Shown here: positions 50,125 to 57,930 of the stretch, piece by piece | How the letters are laid out: each line of letters opens with the position of its first letter | Position numbering within the stretch: the stretch's first letter is position 1 | Source of the DNA: JAIBJN01 sp963775625 | Lineage (GTDB): Bacteria > Actinomycetota > Thermoleophilia > Gaiellales > Gaiellaceae | Length of the DNA stretch: 64,000 nt | NCBI GenBank assembly: GCA_963775625.1 | Contig: CAVZJM010000002.1 | Span: 496,001-560,000 of the forward strand | Reading direction: 5' to 3' | Program-made: the position numbers and the translations under genes | The notes under the pieces: model-generated | Database searches by the model: none | What the model saw: the letters and a program-made list of their open reading frames with translations, nothing else | What the model was told of the DNA's origin: nothing

Positions 50125-50288
50125 GAGGGATCGACGATATAGCCGCTGTGCCGCCGGGCCGCGCTGGTCGCCCCGATGCGGCGTCCTCAGTCGCGCCCGT
50201 AGCTTTGGCTACGAGCGCTCCCTGCGTCCTTGTCTCGGAACGACCATCGCACCCCGGCGACGAGCACTATTCCGCCAATCCCTCCTAG
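50121..50288 (+). repeat. Stop-abutting TIR element, copy 7 (subfamily A)
   Basis: A 168-bp element with ends CTAGGAGGGATCGACGATATAG and, inverted, CTAGGAGGGATTGGCGGAATAG. The left CTAG holds the MFS stop (50122-50124) and the right CTAG holds the stop of the convergent pilin-like gene (50285-50287). The central hairpin is CGTAGC-ttt-GGCTACG (50198-50213). The element alone separates two convergent genes, where a two-way terminator would be expected. Confidence 0.87.
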
Positions 50289-50620
50289 CAGGGGCCGGGC
50301 GCGGGTGAGCCGCTGCCCGGGCCGGTCAGGTGACGGACAGTCGGCCCGGACCCGACCTGCAGGCAGTAGGAGGCCGTGTCCGCGTCGACGAGCGTGACGC
50401 CGGTCGGCACGGTCGCCCCGACGTAGGTCCCGGTCGTTGCGAAGAACGATTCCACGCCGGTGCGCGCGACGAGCAGGTTCGCGTCCGCGGCCGTTTCCGA
50501 CGCGGTCTCCTGCACGACCGCTCCCGAGGGGCCAGCCGTCTCCTTCGTCGACTGCGCGTAGAGGTAGCCGCCTACGGCGAGAGCGGCGAGGAGCGAGATC
50601 AGTGCCAGCGAGCGGGCCAT
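50285..50620 (-). CDS. Pilin-like secreted or membrane-anchored protein
   Basis: A 111-residue protein. An N-terminal hydrophobic anchor (SLALISLLAALAVGGYLYA) is followed by a domain reading LVARTGVESFFATTGTYVGA, TVPTGVTLVDADTASYCLQV, which resembles type IV pilin-like C-terminal domains widespread in actinobacteria. A second Cys is the last residue, so a disulfide with Cys in SYCLQ is possible. No prepilin peptidase site is obvious. The stop codon is provided by the end of repeat copy 7. Confidence 0.6.
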   Translation of the reverse strand: MARSLALISLLAALAVGGYLYAQSTKETAGPSGAVVQETASETAADANLLVARTGVESFFATTGTYVGATVPTGVTLVDADTASYCLQVGSGPTVRHLTGPGSGSPAPGPC

Positions 50621-50652
50621 GGGGCCTCGATATCGACCGGGGCGCGCCAGGG

Positions 50653-50707
50653 CTTGACGGCAAATAAGGAATGCAAATGTGTGAGATTAGGAAAGCGGTG
50701 GTATAGT
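50653..50707 (+). promoter_or_regulatory. AT-rich promoter region of the sulfur-assimilation operon
   Basis: The 50655-50705 stretch is markedly AT-rich for this genome. TATAGT at 50702-50707 is a good -10 only 10 bp before the ATG, suggesting a short or leaderless message. TTGACG at 50653-50658 is a good -35 sequence but is too far from that -10, so a second, upstream promoter may use it. It precedes a seven-gene tightly packed operon. Confidence 0.5.
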
Positions 50708-50716
50708 GCGGCCGTC

Positions 50717-51912
50717 ATGGGCGAGCCCATCAGCGTCGACGTGCTCGTGGTCGGAAGCGGCGCCTCGGGGCTCGCTGCCGCTGTTTCCGCCGAGCGGGCC
50801 GGCGCGCGGGTGGCGCTCGCGGCCAAGGCCTCGCTCCAGTCCTGCAACTCGGCGAAGGCCCAGGGCGGCATCCAGGCCGCCTTCGGCGGCGACGACTCAC
50901 CCGAGCAGCACGCGGAGGACGTCTGGCGCAGCTCCCACGAGACCGCGAACATGGAGCTCGTCGGGGTGCTCACATCGGAGGCTCCCGGCACGATCCACTG
51001 GCTCGAGGAGCACGGCGTCGAGTTCACCCGCTCGAACGGCGGCTACCGGCTCGCGCGCTGCGGGGGTGCGACCCGCAAGCGCCTGCTCCAGGTCGGCGAC
51101 CGCACGGGCCTCGCGATCACGACGGCGTTGCGCGCGTCCGTCGAGGCCTCGGGCACGCTCACGCTCCCGAAGTCGCCGCTGCGCGACCTGGAGCGCACCC
51201 CCGTTGGCTGGCGCGCCCGCTGCGGGGAGCGGGGAGTCGAGGCCGGCGCGGTCGTGCTCGCCGCCGGCGGCCGCTGCTTCCGCGAGGCCGAGGAGCGCGG
51301 CGAGCTCACCACCAACCATCCGGGCGCGACCGGCGAGGTGACGCAGATCGCGCTCGTGCCTCGGCGCCGAGGCGCGCGACCTCGACGCCCTCCAGTACCA
51401 CCCCAACGGCGGTGCCTGGCCCGAGACGATGCAGGGATACTCGATTCCCGAGACGACGCGCGCCTACGGCGCGGTTCTGCTGAATGCCGAGCGTGAAGAG
51501 TTCACGGACTCGCTTGGGCCTCGCGACGAGGTGTCCCAGGCGATCTTCGACGAGGTCGAGCAGGGCCGCGGGGTCGAGAGCCCCGACGGCCGTCCCGGCC
51601 GTGTGGCTCGACACGACGCAGGATCTCTCCGACGATGCAGCGGTCTCGCTGCCGTACATGCTCCGGCGCTACCGGGCGGCCGGGATCGACCCGCTGGCCG
51701 AGCCGATCCTCACCTATCCGGTTCTCCACTACCAAAACGGCGGGCTCGTGATCGACGAGCGCGGCGAGACGACGGTCGAAGGGCTCTTCGCCTGCGGCGA
51801 GATCGCCGGCGGCACGCACGGGCGCAACCGGATGATGGGGAACTCGCTCCTCGAGTGCTGCGTGTTCGGGCGCCGCGCGGGGAAGGCCGCCGCCGAGAAG
51901 GCGCGGAGCTGA
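50717..51912 (+). CDS. FAD flavoprotein, fumarate reductase/L-aspartate oxidase-like (two frameshifts)
   Basis: A protein of about 397 residues: VLVVGSGASGLAAAVSAERA is the FAD motif, CNSAKAQGGIQAAFGGDD the flavin-loop block, and GLFACGEIAGGTHGRNRMMG with GNSLLECCVFGRRAGKAA the C-terminal FAD contact. Two +1 shifts (about 51359 and within CCCC at 51581-51584) separate three frames that join cleanly: ...QIALVLGAEARDLDALQYHP and ...GVESPTAVPAVWLDTTQDLS. The C-terminal helical domain of NadB and SdhA is missing, so it is neither a full L-aspartate oxidase nor a full succinate dehydrogenase subunit. It is coupled to fumarase genes, which suggests a fumarate- or sulfofumarate-like substrate; that is inference. 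Confidence 0.78.
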
Positions 51913-52805
51913 TGGCTGTCGCCACGGATCTGCAGAAGGTCGTCGAGGACGCCGCCGCCCACCTCTACGTCTGGGCCCTCAAGGACATCCCGCAGGATCT
52001 CCGCGACGCGCTCGCCGAAGCCGCCGGAACCGAGACCTCGGTGCCCGGCCAGAGGGTTCTCCAGACGATCCTGCGCAACGTCGAGGTGGCCGAGGAGGAG
52101 CGCAACCTCGTCTGCCAGGACACCGGGATCGCCGTCTACTACTGCCGGGTCGGCGAGCACTTCCCGCTCCACCCGGCGCGGATCTACCAGGCGCTCTACG
52201 ACGGCACCGAGCGGGCGACCGTCGAGCACCCGCTGCGCTCGAACACCGTGCACACGCTCACGAGGGAGAACACCGGCCAGAACGTCGGGCACCGGGTTCC
52301 GATCGTCCACTGGGACTTCGTCGCGGACTGGGACGGCCTCGACGTCAAGTGCGTTCCCAAGGGCTCGGGGTCCGAGAACATGAGCTTCCTGAAGATGTGC
52401 GTCCCGGCCGACGGGGTCGCGGGGATCAAGCGCTTCGTGCTCGACTCGATCGTCGGCGCCGGTGGCAAGCCCTGCCCGCCGGGGATCGTCGGCGTCGGGA
52501 TCGGCGGCTCCGCGGACTACGCCATGCACCTCGCCAAGGAGGCGATCGCCAGGCCGGTCGGCACGCGCAACCCCGATCCGCTCGTCGCCCAGCTCGAGGA
52601 CGAGCTCAAGGAGCTCCTGAACGAGACCGGCATCGGCCCGATGGGCCTCGGTGGCGACGTCACCGTCCTCCAGTGCCACGTCGAGCACGCGGACACGCAC
52701 ATGACCCTGAACCCGGTCGCCGTCAACTACCAGTGCTGGGCCGCGCGGCGCGCCACGGCGCACGTGGGCGCGGACGGGGTCGTCGACTACGACCGGGAGG
52801 CCTGA
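51912..52805 (+). CDS. Class I fumarate hydratase, alpha subunit (TtdA/FumA N-terminal type)
   Basis: A 297-residue [4Fe-4S] hydro-lyase subunit. Cluster cysteines are visible in NLVCQDTGIAVYY (Cys68), SFLKMCVPADG (Cys163) and GGKPCPPGIVGVGIGG (Cys188). Class I enzymes reversibly hydrate fumarate or related dicarboxylates such as tartrate or mesaconate. The start (ATG 51912) overlaps the flavoprotein stop and its stop overlaps the beta subunit (TGATG junctions). The exact substrate is not determined by motifs. Confidence 0.9.
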   Translation: MAVATDLQKVVEDAAAHLYVWALKDIPQDLRDALAEAAGTETSVPGQRVLQTILRNVEVAEEERNLVCQDTGIAVYYCRVGEHFPLHPARIYQALYDGTERATVEHPLRSNTVHTLTRENTGQNVGHRVPIVHWDFVADWDGLDVKCVPKGSGSENMSFLKMCVPADGVAGIKRFVLDSIVGAGGKPCPPGIVGVGIGGSADYAMHLAKEAIARPVGTRNPDPLVAQLEDELKELLNETGIGPMGLGGDVTVLQCHVEHADTHMTLNPVAVNYQCWAARRATAHVGADGVVDYDREA

Positions 52806-53389
52806 TGGCGGAGCACCGCCTCACCTTTCCTGCCTCCGAGGAGTCCGTCCGCGAGCTCCGCGCCGGCGATTCCATGCTCGTCGACGGGCACATCGTCGGC
52901 ATCCGCGACCGCACGCAGGTGCGCATCTTCGACCAGGGGATCGCGCCGCCGCTCGACCTGACGGGCGCCTTTCTCCTGCACACGGCGCCAGGCGTGCGGA
53001 AGGTGGCCGAGGGCAAGTACGAGAAGGTCTCCATCGGCACGACCACGAGCGCGCGCATGGTGCGCTTCACGGAGCCGCTCGGCCGCGACTACGGCGTGCG
53101 CGCCATCTGCGGCAAGGGCGGGCTCCCCGACGAGGCAATCGAGCCGATGCAGCGGCTCGGGATGGTGTACTTCGCCATCGTCGGCGGCGCCGCTGCGCTC
53201 GAGACGACCCAGATCGAGGAGATCGAGGAGGTCTACTGGGAGGAGCTGATGCCGGAGTGCCTGTGGAAGTTCCGGGTCAAGGACTTCGGCCCGCTCACGG
53301 TCGCCATCGACTCACACGGAACCTCGCTCTACCACGACGTCCAGGAATCGGCCCGCAAGAAGCTGGAGGCGCTCTATGAACGACTTTAG
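52805..53389 (+). CDS. Class I fumarate hydratase, beta subunit (TtdB/FumA C-terminal type)
   Basis: A 194-residue partner of the alpha subunit. The blocks RAGDSMLVDGHIVGIRDRTQ, LTGAFLLHTAPGVRK and YGVRAICGKGGLPDEAIEPM are typical, with PECLWKFRVKDFGPLTVAID near the end. The two subunits together form the active hydratase. Coupled at both ends: TGATG with the alpha gene and a 14-bp overlap with the ComA-like gene. Confidence 0.9.
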   Translation: MAEHRLTFPASEESVRELRAGDSMLVDGHIVGIRDRTQVRIFDQGIAPPLDLTGAFLLHTAPGVRKVAEGKYEKVSIGTTTSARMVRFTEPLGRDYGVRAICGKGGLPDEAIEPMQRLGMVYFAIVGGAAALETTQIEEIEEVYWEELMPECLWKFRVKDFGPLTVAIDSHGTSLYHDVQESARKKLEALYERL

Positions 53390-54173
53390 GCCCGACCATT
53401 TCCTCGACGTGCCGACCCGCTCGCCGAAGCCGCGCGTGCAGGGGCTCACGCACGTCATCGACAAGGGCATGAGCCTCGCGGACATCGAGGGCCTCTTCGA
53501 CACGGCGGGCGAGTACGTGGACATCGTGAAGCTGGGCTGGGGCACGTCCTACGTGACGAACAACCTCGAGAAGAAGATCGCCCTCTACCGCTCCTTCGAG
53601 ACCCCGGTCGTCTGCGGCGGCACGCTCTTCGAGGCCGTTGTCGCGCGCGACAAGCTCGAGGAGTACAAGAGCTGGCTCGCGGCCAACCGGCTCGCGCACG
53701 TCGAGGTCTCGGACGGGACGATCGATCTTCCGCGCGGGCGCAAGATCGAGCTGATCGCCGAGCTGGCCCAGGACTTCGTCGTCCTCTCCGAGGTCGGCTC
53801 GAAGGACGCCGAGGTCGTGTACCCGCCCTACCAGTGGGTCGAATGGATCCGCGAGGACCTCGACGCCGGCGCCTGGAAGGTGATCGCGGAGGGACGCGAG
53901 AGCGGCAACGCCGGCATCTACCGGCCCTCCGGCGACATGCGCACGGGCCTCATCGACGAGATCGTCCACGAGGTCGACGTCTCGAACGTCGTCTTCGAGG
54001 CGCCGGGAACGCCCGCTCAGGCCTGGTTCGTCCAGCGGTTCGGGCCTGAGGTCAACCTCGGCAACGTCCCGCCCGAGGAAGTCATCCCGCTCGAGACGCT
54101 CCGCCTCGGGCTCCGCTCCGACACGCTGAGGGAGGTGCTGTTAGGTGATCAGCCCGCAGTTGTCGCTGACTGA
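53376..54173 (+). CDS. comA: Phosphosulfolactate synthase (ComA-like)
   Basis: A 265-residue TIM-barrel protein. PRVQGLTHVIDKGMSLADIE, YVDIVKLGWGTSYV, HVEVSDGTIDLPRGRKIELI and VIAEGRESGNAGIYRPSGDM match the ComA family, which adds sulfite to phosphoenolpyruvate to give (2R)-phospho-3-sulfolactate. In methanogens this begins coenzyme M synthesis. Here the neighbours make sulfite (ATP sulfurylase, APS reductase), which fits substrate supply. Overlaps the fumarase beta gene by 14 bp and the reductase gene by 29 bp. Confidence 0.88.
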   Translation: MNDFRPDHFLDVPTRSPKPRVQGLTHVIDKGMSLADIEGLFDTAGEYVDIVKLGWGTSYVTNNLEKKIALYRSFETPVVCGGTLFEAVVARDKLEEYKSWLAANRLAHVEVSDGTIDLPRGRKIELIAELAQDFVVLSEVGSKDAEVVYPPYQWVEWIREDLDAGAWKVIAEGRESGNAGIYRPSGDMRTGLIDEIVHEVDVSNVVFEAPGTPAQAWFVQRFGPEVNLGNVPPEEVIPLETLRLGLRSDTLREVLLGDQPAVVAD

Positions 54174-54840
54174 GACCGAGCTCGAGGCGCTCTCCGCCGA
54201 GGACGTCCTGGGCTGGGCGTCCGAGGAGTTCGGCGAGCGGCTCTGCCTGTCGTGCTCGTGGCAGAAGCAGTCGTCGGTGCTCGTGCACATGGCCTCCGAG
54301 CTCGGGCTCGACGTGGACATCATCGAGCTCGACACGCATCTCTTCTTCAAGGAGTCCTACGAGACGCGCGAGCGGCTCGTCGAGCGGTACGGGCTCAACC
54401 TGATCGTCCCCGAGGTGATCACCATCGCCGAGCAGCACAAGCTCGAGGGGCCGAACCTCTGGGAGACGAACCCCGATCGCTGCTGCCACATCCGCAAGGT
54501 CGAGCCGCTCATTCGCCTCCTGGAGCCGTACGATGCCTGGGTCTCCGGCATCCGCCGCGAGCAGTCGCCGTCGCGCGCGAGCGCCCGGAAGGTCGAGCGC
54601 TCGGAGCGCTACGGCGTCTGGAAGGTGCAGCCGCTGGCGGACTGGAGCGAGAAGGACGTCTGGCAGTACATCCTCAGAAACGACATTCCCTACAACCCGC
54701 TTCACGACGTTGGCTACCGTTCGATCGGCTGCATCCCGTGCACGCGGCCGACACGGCCCGACGAGGAGGAGCGGGCCGGCCGCTGGGCGGGCTCGGACAA
54801 GCTCGAGTGCGGGATTCACGTGGAGAGCAAGGACACCTAG
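54145..54840 (+). CDS. cysH: Adenylyl-sulfate reductase, assimilatory (CysH, iron-sulfur type)
   Basis: A 231-residue protein starting at GTG 54145. It has the P-loop-like LCLSCSWQKQSSVLVHM, the cluster cysteines CC at 113-114 and CxxC at 196-199 (GCIPCTRPT), and the redox Cys222 in the C-terminal KLECGIH. The CC/CxxC set marks the [4Fe-4S] APS-reducing type, rather than PAPS reductase. It makes sulfite from APS. The overlap with the ComA gene and the near contact with the kinase gene show a single transcription unit. Confidence 0.92.
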   Translation: MISPQLSLTETELEALSAEDVLGWASEEFGERLCLSCSWQKQSSVLVHMASELGLDVDIIELDTHLFFKESYETRERLVERYGLNLIVPEVITIAEQHKLEGPNLWETNPDRCCHIRKVEPLIRLLEPYDAWVSGIRREQSPSRASARKVERSERYGVWKVQPLADWSEKDVWQYILRNDIPYNPLHDVGYRSIGCIPCTRPTRPDEEERAGRWAGSDKLECGIHVESKDT

Positions 54841-54852
54841 GAGGAGAACGGA

Positions 54853-55452
54853 TTGACCGAGCACATCTACGCGCATGACCATCCGGAGTCCGACCGCGCG
54901 CGCGGCGGCGGGTTCACGCTCTGGTTCACGGGGCTCTCGGGCTCCGGCAAGTCCACGATCGCGCACCTCGTCGGGCCCGCCCTGGACGAGCGCGGGCACA
55001 TCGTCGAGTACCTCGACGGCGACACCGTCCGCACGCACCTCTCGAAGGGCCTCGGCTTCTCGAAGGAAGACCGCGACACGAACATCGAGCGCATCGGCTG
55101 GGTCGCGTCGCGCATCACCAGGCACGGGGGCACGGCCATCACCGCCGCCATCTCCCCGTACGTCGAGACGCGCCAGAAGGCGCGCGAGCTGGTGGAGCAG
55201 TTCGGGCCGTTCGTGGAGGTGTTCGTCAAGGCATCCGTCGAGGAGTGCGCGCGCCGCGACGTCAACGGCCTCTACGCCAAGGCGTTCGCCGGCGAGATCA
55301 AGGGCTTCACCGGCGTCGACGACCCGTACGAGGAGCCGGAGAGCCCCGAGGTCGTCGTCGACACGGAGACGCAGACCCCGGAGGAGAGCGCGCAGATCGT
55401 CGTCCAGCGGCTCGAGGAGCTCGGGCTCGTCGGTAACGAGGTATCCGCATGA
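54853..55452 (+). CDS. cysC: Adenylyl-sulfate kinase
   Basis: A 199-residue kinase from TTG 54853 behind AGGAGGAG. The P-loop FTGLSGSGKSTIAHL (residues 27-34) and family motifs YLDGDTVRTHLSKGLGFSKE, DRDTNIERIGWVA and FVEVFVKASVEECARRDVNG are clear. It phosphorylates APS to PAPS. Since the reductase here uses APS, PAPS is presumably made for sulfotransfer; a sulfotransferase-like gene lies 2.5 kb downstream. It overlaps the ATP sulfurylase gene by 4 bp. Confidence 0.93.
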   Translation: MTEHIYAHDHPESDRARGGGFTLWFTGLSGSGKSTIAHLVGPALDERGHIVEYLDGDTVRTHLSKGLGFSKEDRDTNIERIGWVASRITRHGGTAITAAISPYVETRQKARELVEQFGPFVEVFVKASVEECARRDVNGLYAKAFAGEIKGFTGVDDPYEEPESPEVVVDTETQTPEESAQIVVQRLEELGLVGNEVSA

Positions 55453-56585
55453 GCACGGTCACGACAGACCATCTGATCCGCCCGCACGGCGGCGTGCTCG
55501 TCGAGCGGTCGGGCGCCCGCCCTGACGATCTCGAATCGCTCGAGGTGGTCAACCTCACGCCGCGCGAGCTCTCCGACCTCGACATGCTCGCCTCCGGAGC
55601 ACTCTCGCCGCTCACGGGCTTCATGAGCCGGCAGGACTACGAAGGCGTGGTCGACTCGATGCGACTCGCCAACGGGCTCCGCTGGGCGCTGCCCGTCTGC
55701 CTCTCCGTCGCCGAGACGCCAAAGGGCGACCGGGTCGCGCTGGCCGACGAGGCCGGCCGGCGGCTCGCCGTGCTCGACGTCGAGGAGGTCTACTCCTACG
55801 ACAAGGAGCGCGAGGCCGAGCAGTGCTTCCGGACGACGGACGGCGAGCATCCAGGCGTGGCGCAGCTCTACGCGCAGGAGAGCTCGTACCTCGCCGGCCC
55901 CGTCACGGTCTTCGAGCGCCTGGAGCCCGGCTTCCCGGAGCTGCACCGAGATCCGACCGAGACGCGGGCGCTGTTCGCCGAGCGCGACTGGAAGCGCGTC
56001 GTCGGCTTCCAGACCCGCAATCCGATCCACCGGGCGCACGAGTACCTGACGAAGTGTGCCCTGGAGACCGTGGACGGCCTCCTCATCCACCCGCTGGTGG
56101 GCGCGACGAAGTCGGACGACGTTCCGGTGGACGTGCGTGTCAAGGCCTACGACGTGCTGACGGAGGGCTACTACCCCGCCGACCGCGTGGTCGTCTCGGC
56201 CTTCCCGGCCGCGATGCGCTACGCCGGGCCGCGGGAGGCGATCTGGCACGCGATCTGCCGCAAGAACTACGGCTGCTCGCACTTCATCGTCGGCCGCGAC
56301 CACGCAGGAGTAGGGAGCTACTACGGCACCTACGACGCCCAGCTCATCTTCGACGAGTTCGAGCCGCACGAGCTCGACATCGAGCCGATGTTCTTCGAGC
56401 ACTCCTTCTGGTGCAAGGCCTGCGGCCAGATGGCGACCGCGAAGACCTGCCCGCACGGAGGCGACGACCACGTCTTCCTCTCGGGCACGAAGGTGCGCGA
56501 GCTCCTCGCCGCGGGCGAGCTGCCGCCGGAGGAGTTCACGCGCCCAGAGGTGGCCGAGATCCTGATCGAGGCCTATCGCGGTTAG
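55449..56585 (+). CDS. sat: Sulfate adenylyltransferase (ATP sulfurylase, Sat type)
   Basis: A 378-residue single-chain ATP sulfurylase. The nucleotide motif FQTRNPIHRAHEYL, VHPLVGATKSDDVP-like LIHPLVGATKSDDVP and the zinc motif CKACGQMATAKTCPH are present, as is FLSGTKVRELL near the end. It activates sulfate as APS for both CysH and CysC. The start (ATG 55449) overlaps the cysC stop. It is the last gene of the operon; no hairpin is evident in the 73-bp gap before the next gene. Confidence 0.93.
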   Translation: MSTVTTDHLIRPHGGVLVERSGARPDDLESLEVVNLTPRELSDLDMLASGALSPLTGFMSRQDYEGVVDSMRLANGLRWALPVCLSVAETPKGDRVALADEAGRRLAVLDVEEVYSYDKEREAEQCFRTTDGEHPGVAQLYAQESSYLAGPVTVFERLEPGFPELHRDPTETRALFAERDWKRVVGFQTRNPIHRAHEYLTKCALETVDGLLIHPLVGATKSDDVPVDVRVKAYDVLTEGYYPADRVVVSAFPAAMRYAGPREAIWHAICRKNYGCSHFIVGRDHAGVGSYYGTYDAQLIFDEFEPHELDIEPMFFEHSFWCKACGQMATAKTCPHGGDDHVFLSGTKVRELLAAGELPPEEFTRPEVAEILIEAYRG

Positions 56586-56658
56586 CTCGAGCCGGCCGGT
56601 CGACGAGCGGCGGTGACGAGCACGGCCTCGCCGAGGCTTCCATTAGCCTGCAGAGGCG

Positions 56659-57930
56659 GTGAGCAGCGGATTTCACCCACGCTCTGCGGCGCGACGGCTC
56701 GTGCGCAGGACCCGCCGTCTCGGCCGGAAGGTCGTGCGTCGGGGACGGCGGATGCTGCTGCGCCGCTACTACGCGGTGCAGCTGCGGGCGCCGATCGAGC
56801 CCGATCTGACGGTGTTCGCGGCGTACTGGTACCGCGGCTACTCGTGCAATCCGCGGGCGATCTACGAGAAGCTCCGCGAGGAAGCTCCCTGGGTGAGGGG
56901 GGTCTGGATCGTCGAGGCCCAGCACGCTGGGTCGTTTCCTCCCGAGGTCGAGCACGTGATCGCGGGGACGCGCGACTACTACCGCCTGATCGCGCGCGCG
57001 AAGTACTACGTCAACAACGTCAACTTCCCGAACGACTTCGTGAAGCGCGAGGGGACGATTCACGTCCAGACTCATCACGGCACGCCGCTGAAGACGATGG
57101 GCCTCGACCTGCGGGAGGCGTACGTTGCGAGCGAGAGGATGAACTTCGACCGCCTGCTCAGGCGCGCGGCCCGCTGGGACTACAGCATCAGCTCGAACGA
57201 GCTCTCGACCCGGATCTGGAAGCGCGTCTATCCGGTCCGGTTCGAGACGCTCGAAATCGGCTATCCGCGCAACGACGTGCTCGTGAACGCGGAGCAGGCG
57301 CAGATCGACCGGATCAGAGGCGAGCTCGGTATCGAGCCCGGACAAACGACGGTGCTCTTCGCGCCGACGCACCGCGAGTATCTGCCCGAATACGTGCCCA
57401 CCGTCGACCTCGGGCGGCTGGCCGAGGAGCTCGGGCCCGAGTACGTGATCCTGAAGCGCGCGCACTACTTCTACGACGGCGAGGTCGAGCCGGAGGAGAG
57501 CCGGGCCGGCAACATCCTCGACGTCACCAGTCATGCGTCGATCGAGGATCTCTGCCTGGCCGCAGACGTCCTCCTGACCGACTACTCGTCGGTGATGTTC
57601 GACTACGCCGTCCTCGATCGTCCGATCGTCGTCCATGCTCCGGACTGGGACGAGTATCGACGGCTGCGAGGAACCTACTTCGACCTGCTGGCCGAGCCGC
57701 CGGGCGTGGTCACGACCTCTGACGACGAGCTGGTGGCCGCCTTTCGGTCGGGTGCCGTCCGGGGCGACGAGGCGAGCCGTCTCCGCGCAGCCTTCCGGGC
57801 CCGTTTTGCCTCGCTCGACGACGGTCACGCGGCCGAGCGGGTGGTGCGGAAGGTCTGGCTCTCCCAGGCGGACGCGGCAGTGGGAGCGCCCGGGCCGCCG
57901 GAGCGGTCGCCGGCGAGGATCGAGGCGTGA
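56659..57930 (+). CDS. CDP-glycerol glycerophosphotransferase (TagF/TagB-like)
   Basis: A 423-residue protein from GTG 56659. A strongly basic N-terminus (RRLVRRTRRLGRKVVRRGRR) suits membrane association. The GT-B catalytic part shows HVQTHHGTPLKTMGLDLREA, FAPTHREYLPEY, and VLLTDYSSVMFDYAVLDRPI, hallmarks of poly(glycerol phosphate) polymerases and primases. It should transfer glycerol phosphate to a lipid-linked acceptor, as in teichoic acid synthesis. It overlaps the sulfotransferase-like gene by 4 bp. Confidence 0.85.
   Translation: MSSGFHPRSAARRLVRRTRRLGRKVVRRGRRMLLRRYYAVQLRAPIEPDLTVFAAYWYRGYSCNPRAIYEKLREEAPWVRGVWIVEAQHAGSFPPEVEHVIAGTRDYYRLIARAKYYVNNVNFPNDFVKREGTIHVQTHHGTPLKTMGLDLREAYVASERMNFDRLLRRAARWDYSISSNELSTRIWKRVYPVRFETLEIGYPRNDVLVNAEQAQIDRIRGELGIEPGQTTVLFAPTHREYLPEYVPTVDLGRLAEELGPEYVILKRAHYFYDGEVEPEESRAGNILDVTSHASIEDLCLAADVLLTDYSSVMFDYAVLDRPIVVHAPDWDEYRRLRGTYFDLLAEPPGVVTTSDDELVAAFRSGAVRGDEASRLRAAFRARFASLDDGHAAERVVRKVWLSQADAAVGAPGPPERSPARIEA

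Noticed and set aside
12319..50288. Reading the dispersed elements as a CRISPR array
   Set aside because: Copies are kilobases apart, about 165 bp long and inverted-repeat bounded; there are no regular spacers and no cas genes.
50717..51912. AprA (dissimilatory APS reductase alpha subunit), suggested by the sulfur context
   Set aside because: There is no AprB neighbour, the sequence blocks resemble fumarate reductase/NadB, and an assimilatory CysH is already present in the operon.
51912..53389. Tartrate dehydratase (TtdAB) as the function of the two-subunit hydratase
   Set aside because: Class I fumarases and tartrate dehydratases share these motifs and I cannot separate them; neighbouring genes give no support for tartrate.
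54830..54852. CTAGGAGG before cysC as another TIR element end
   Set aside because: Only these 8 bases match; no core or second end is present, and the sequence is explained by a stop codon plus a ribosome binding site.
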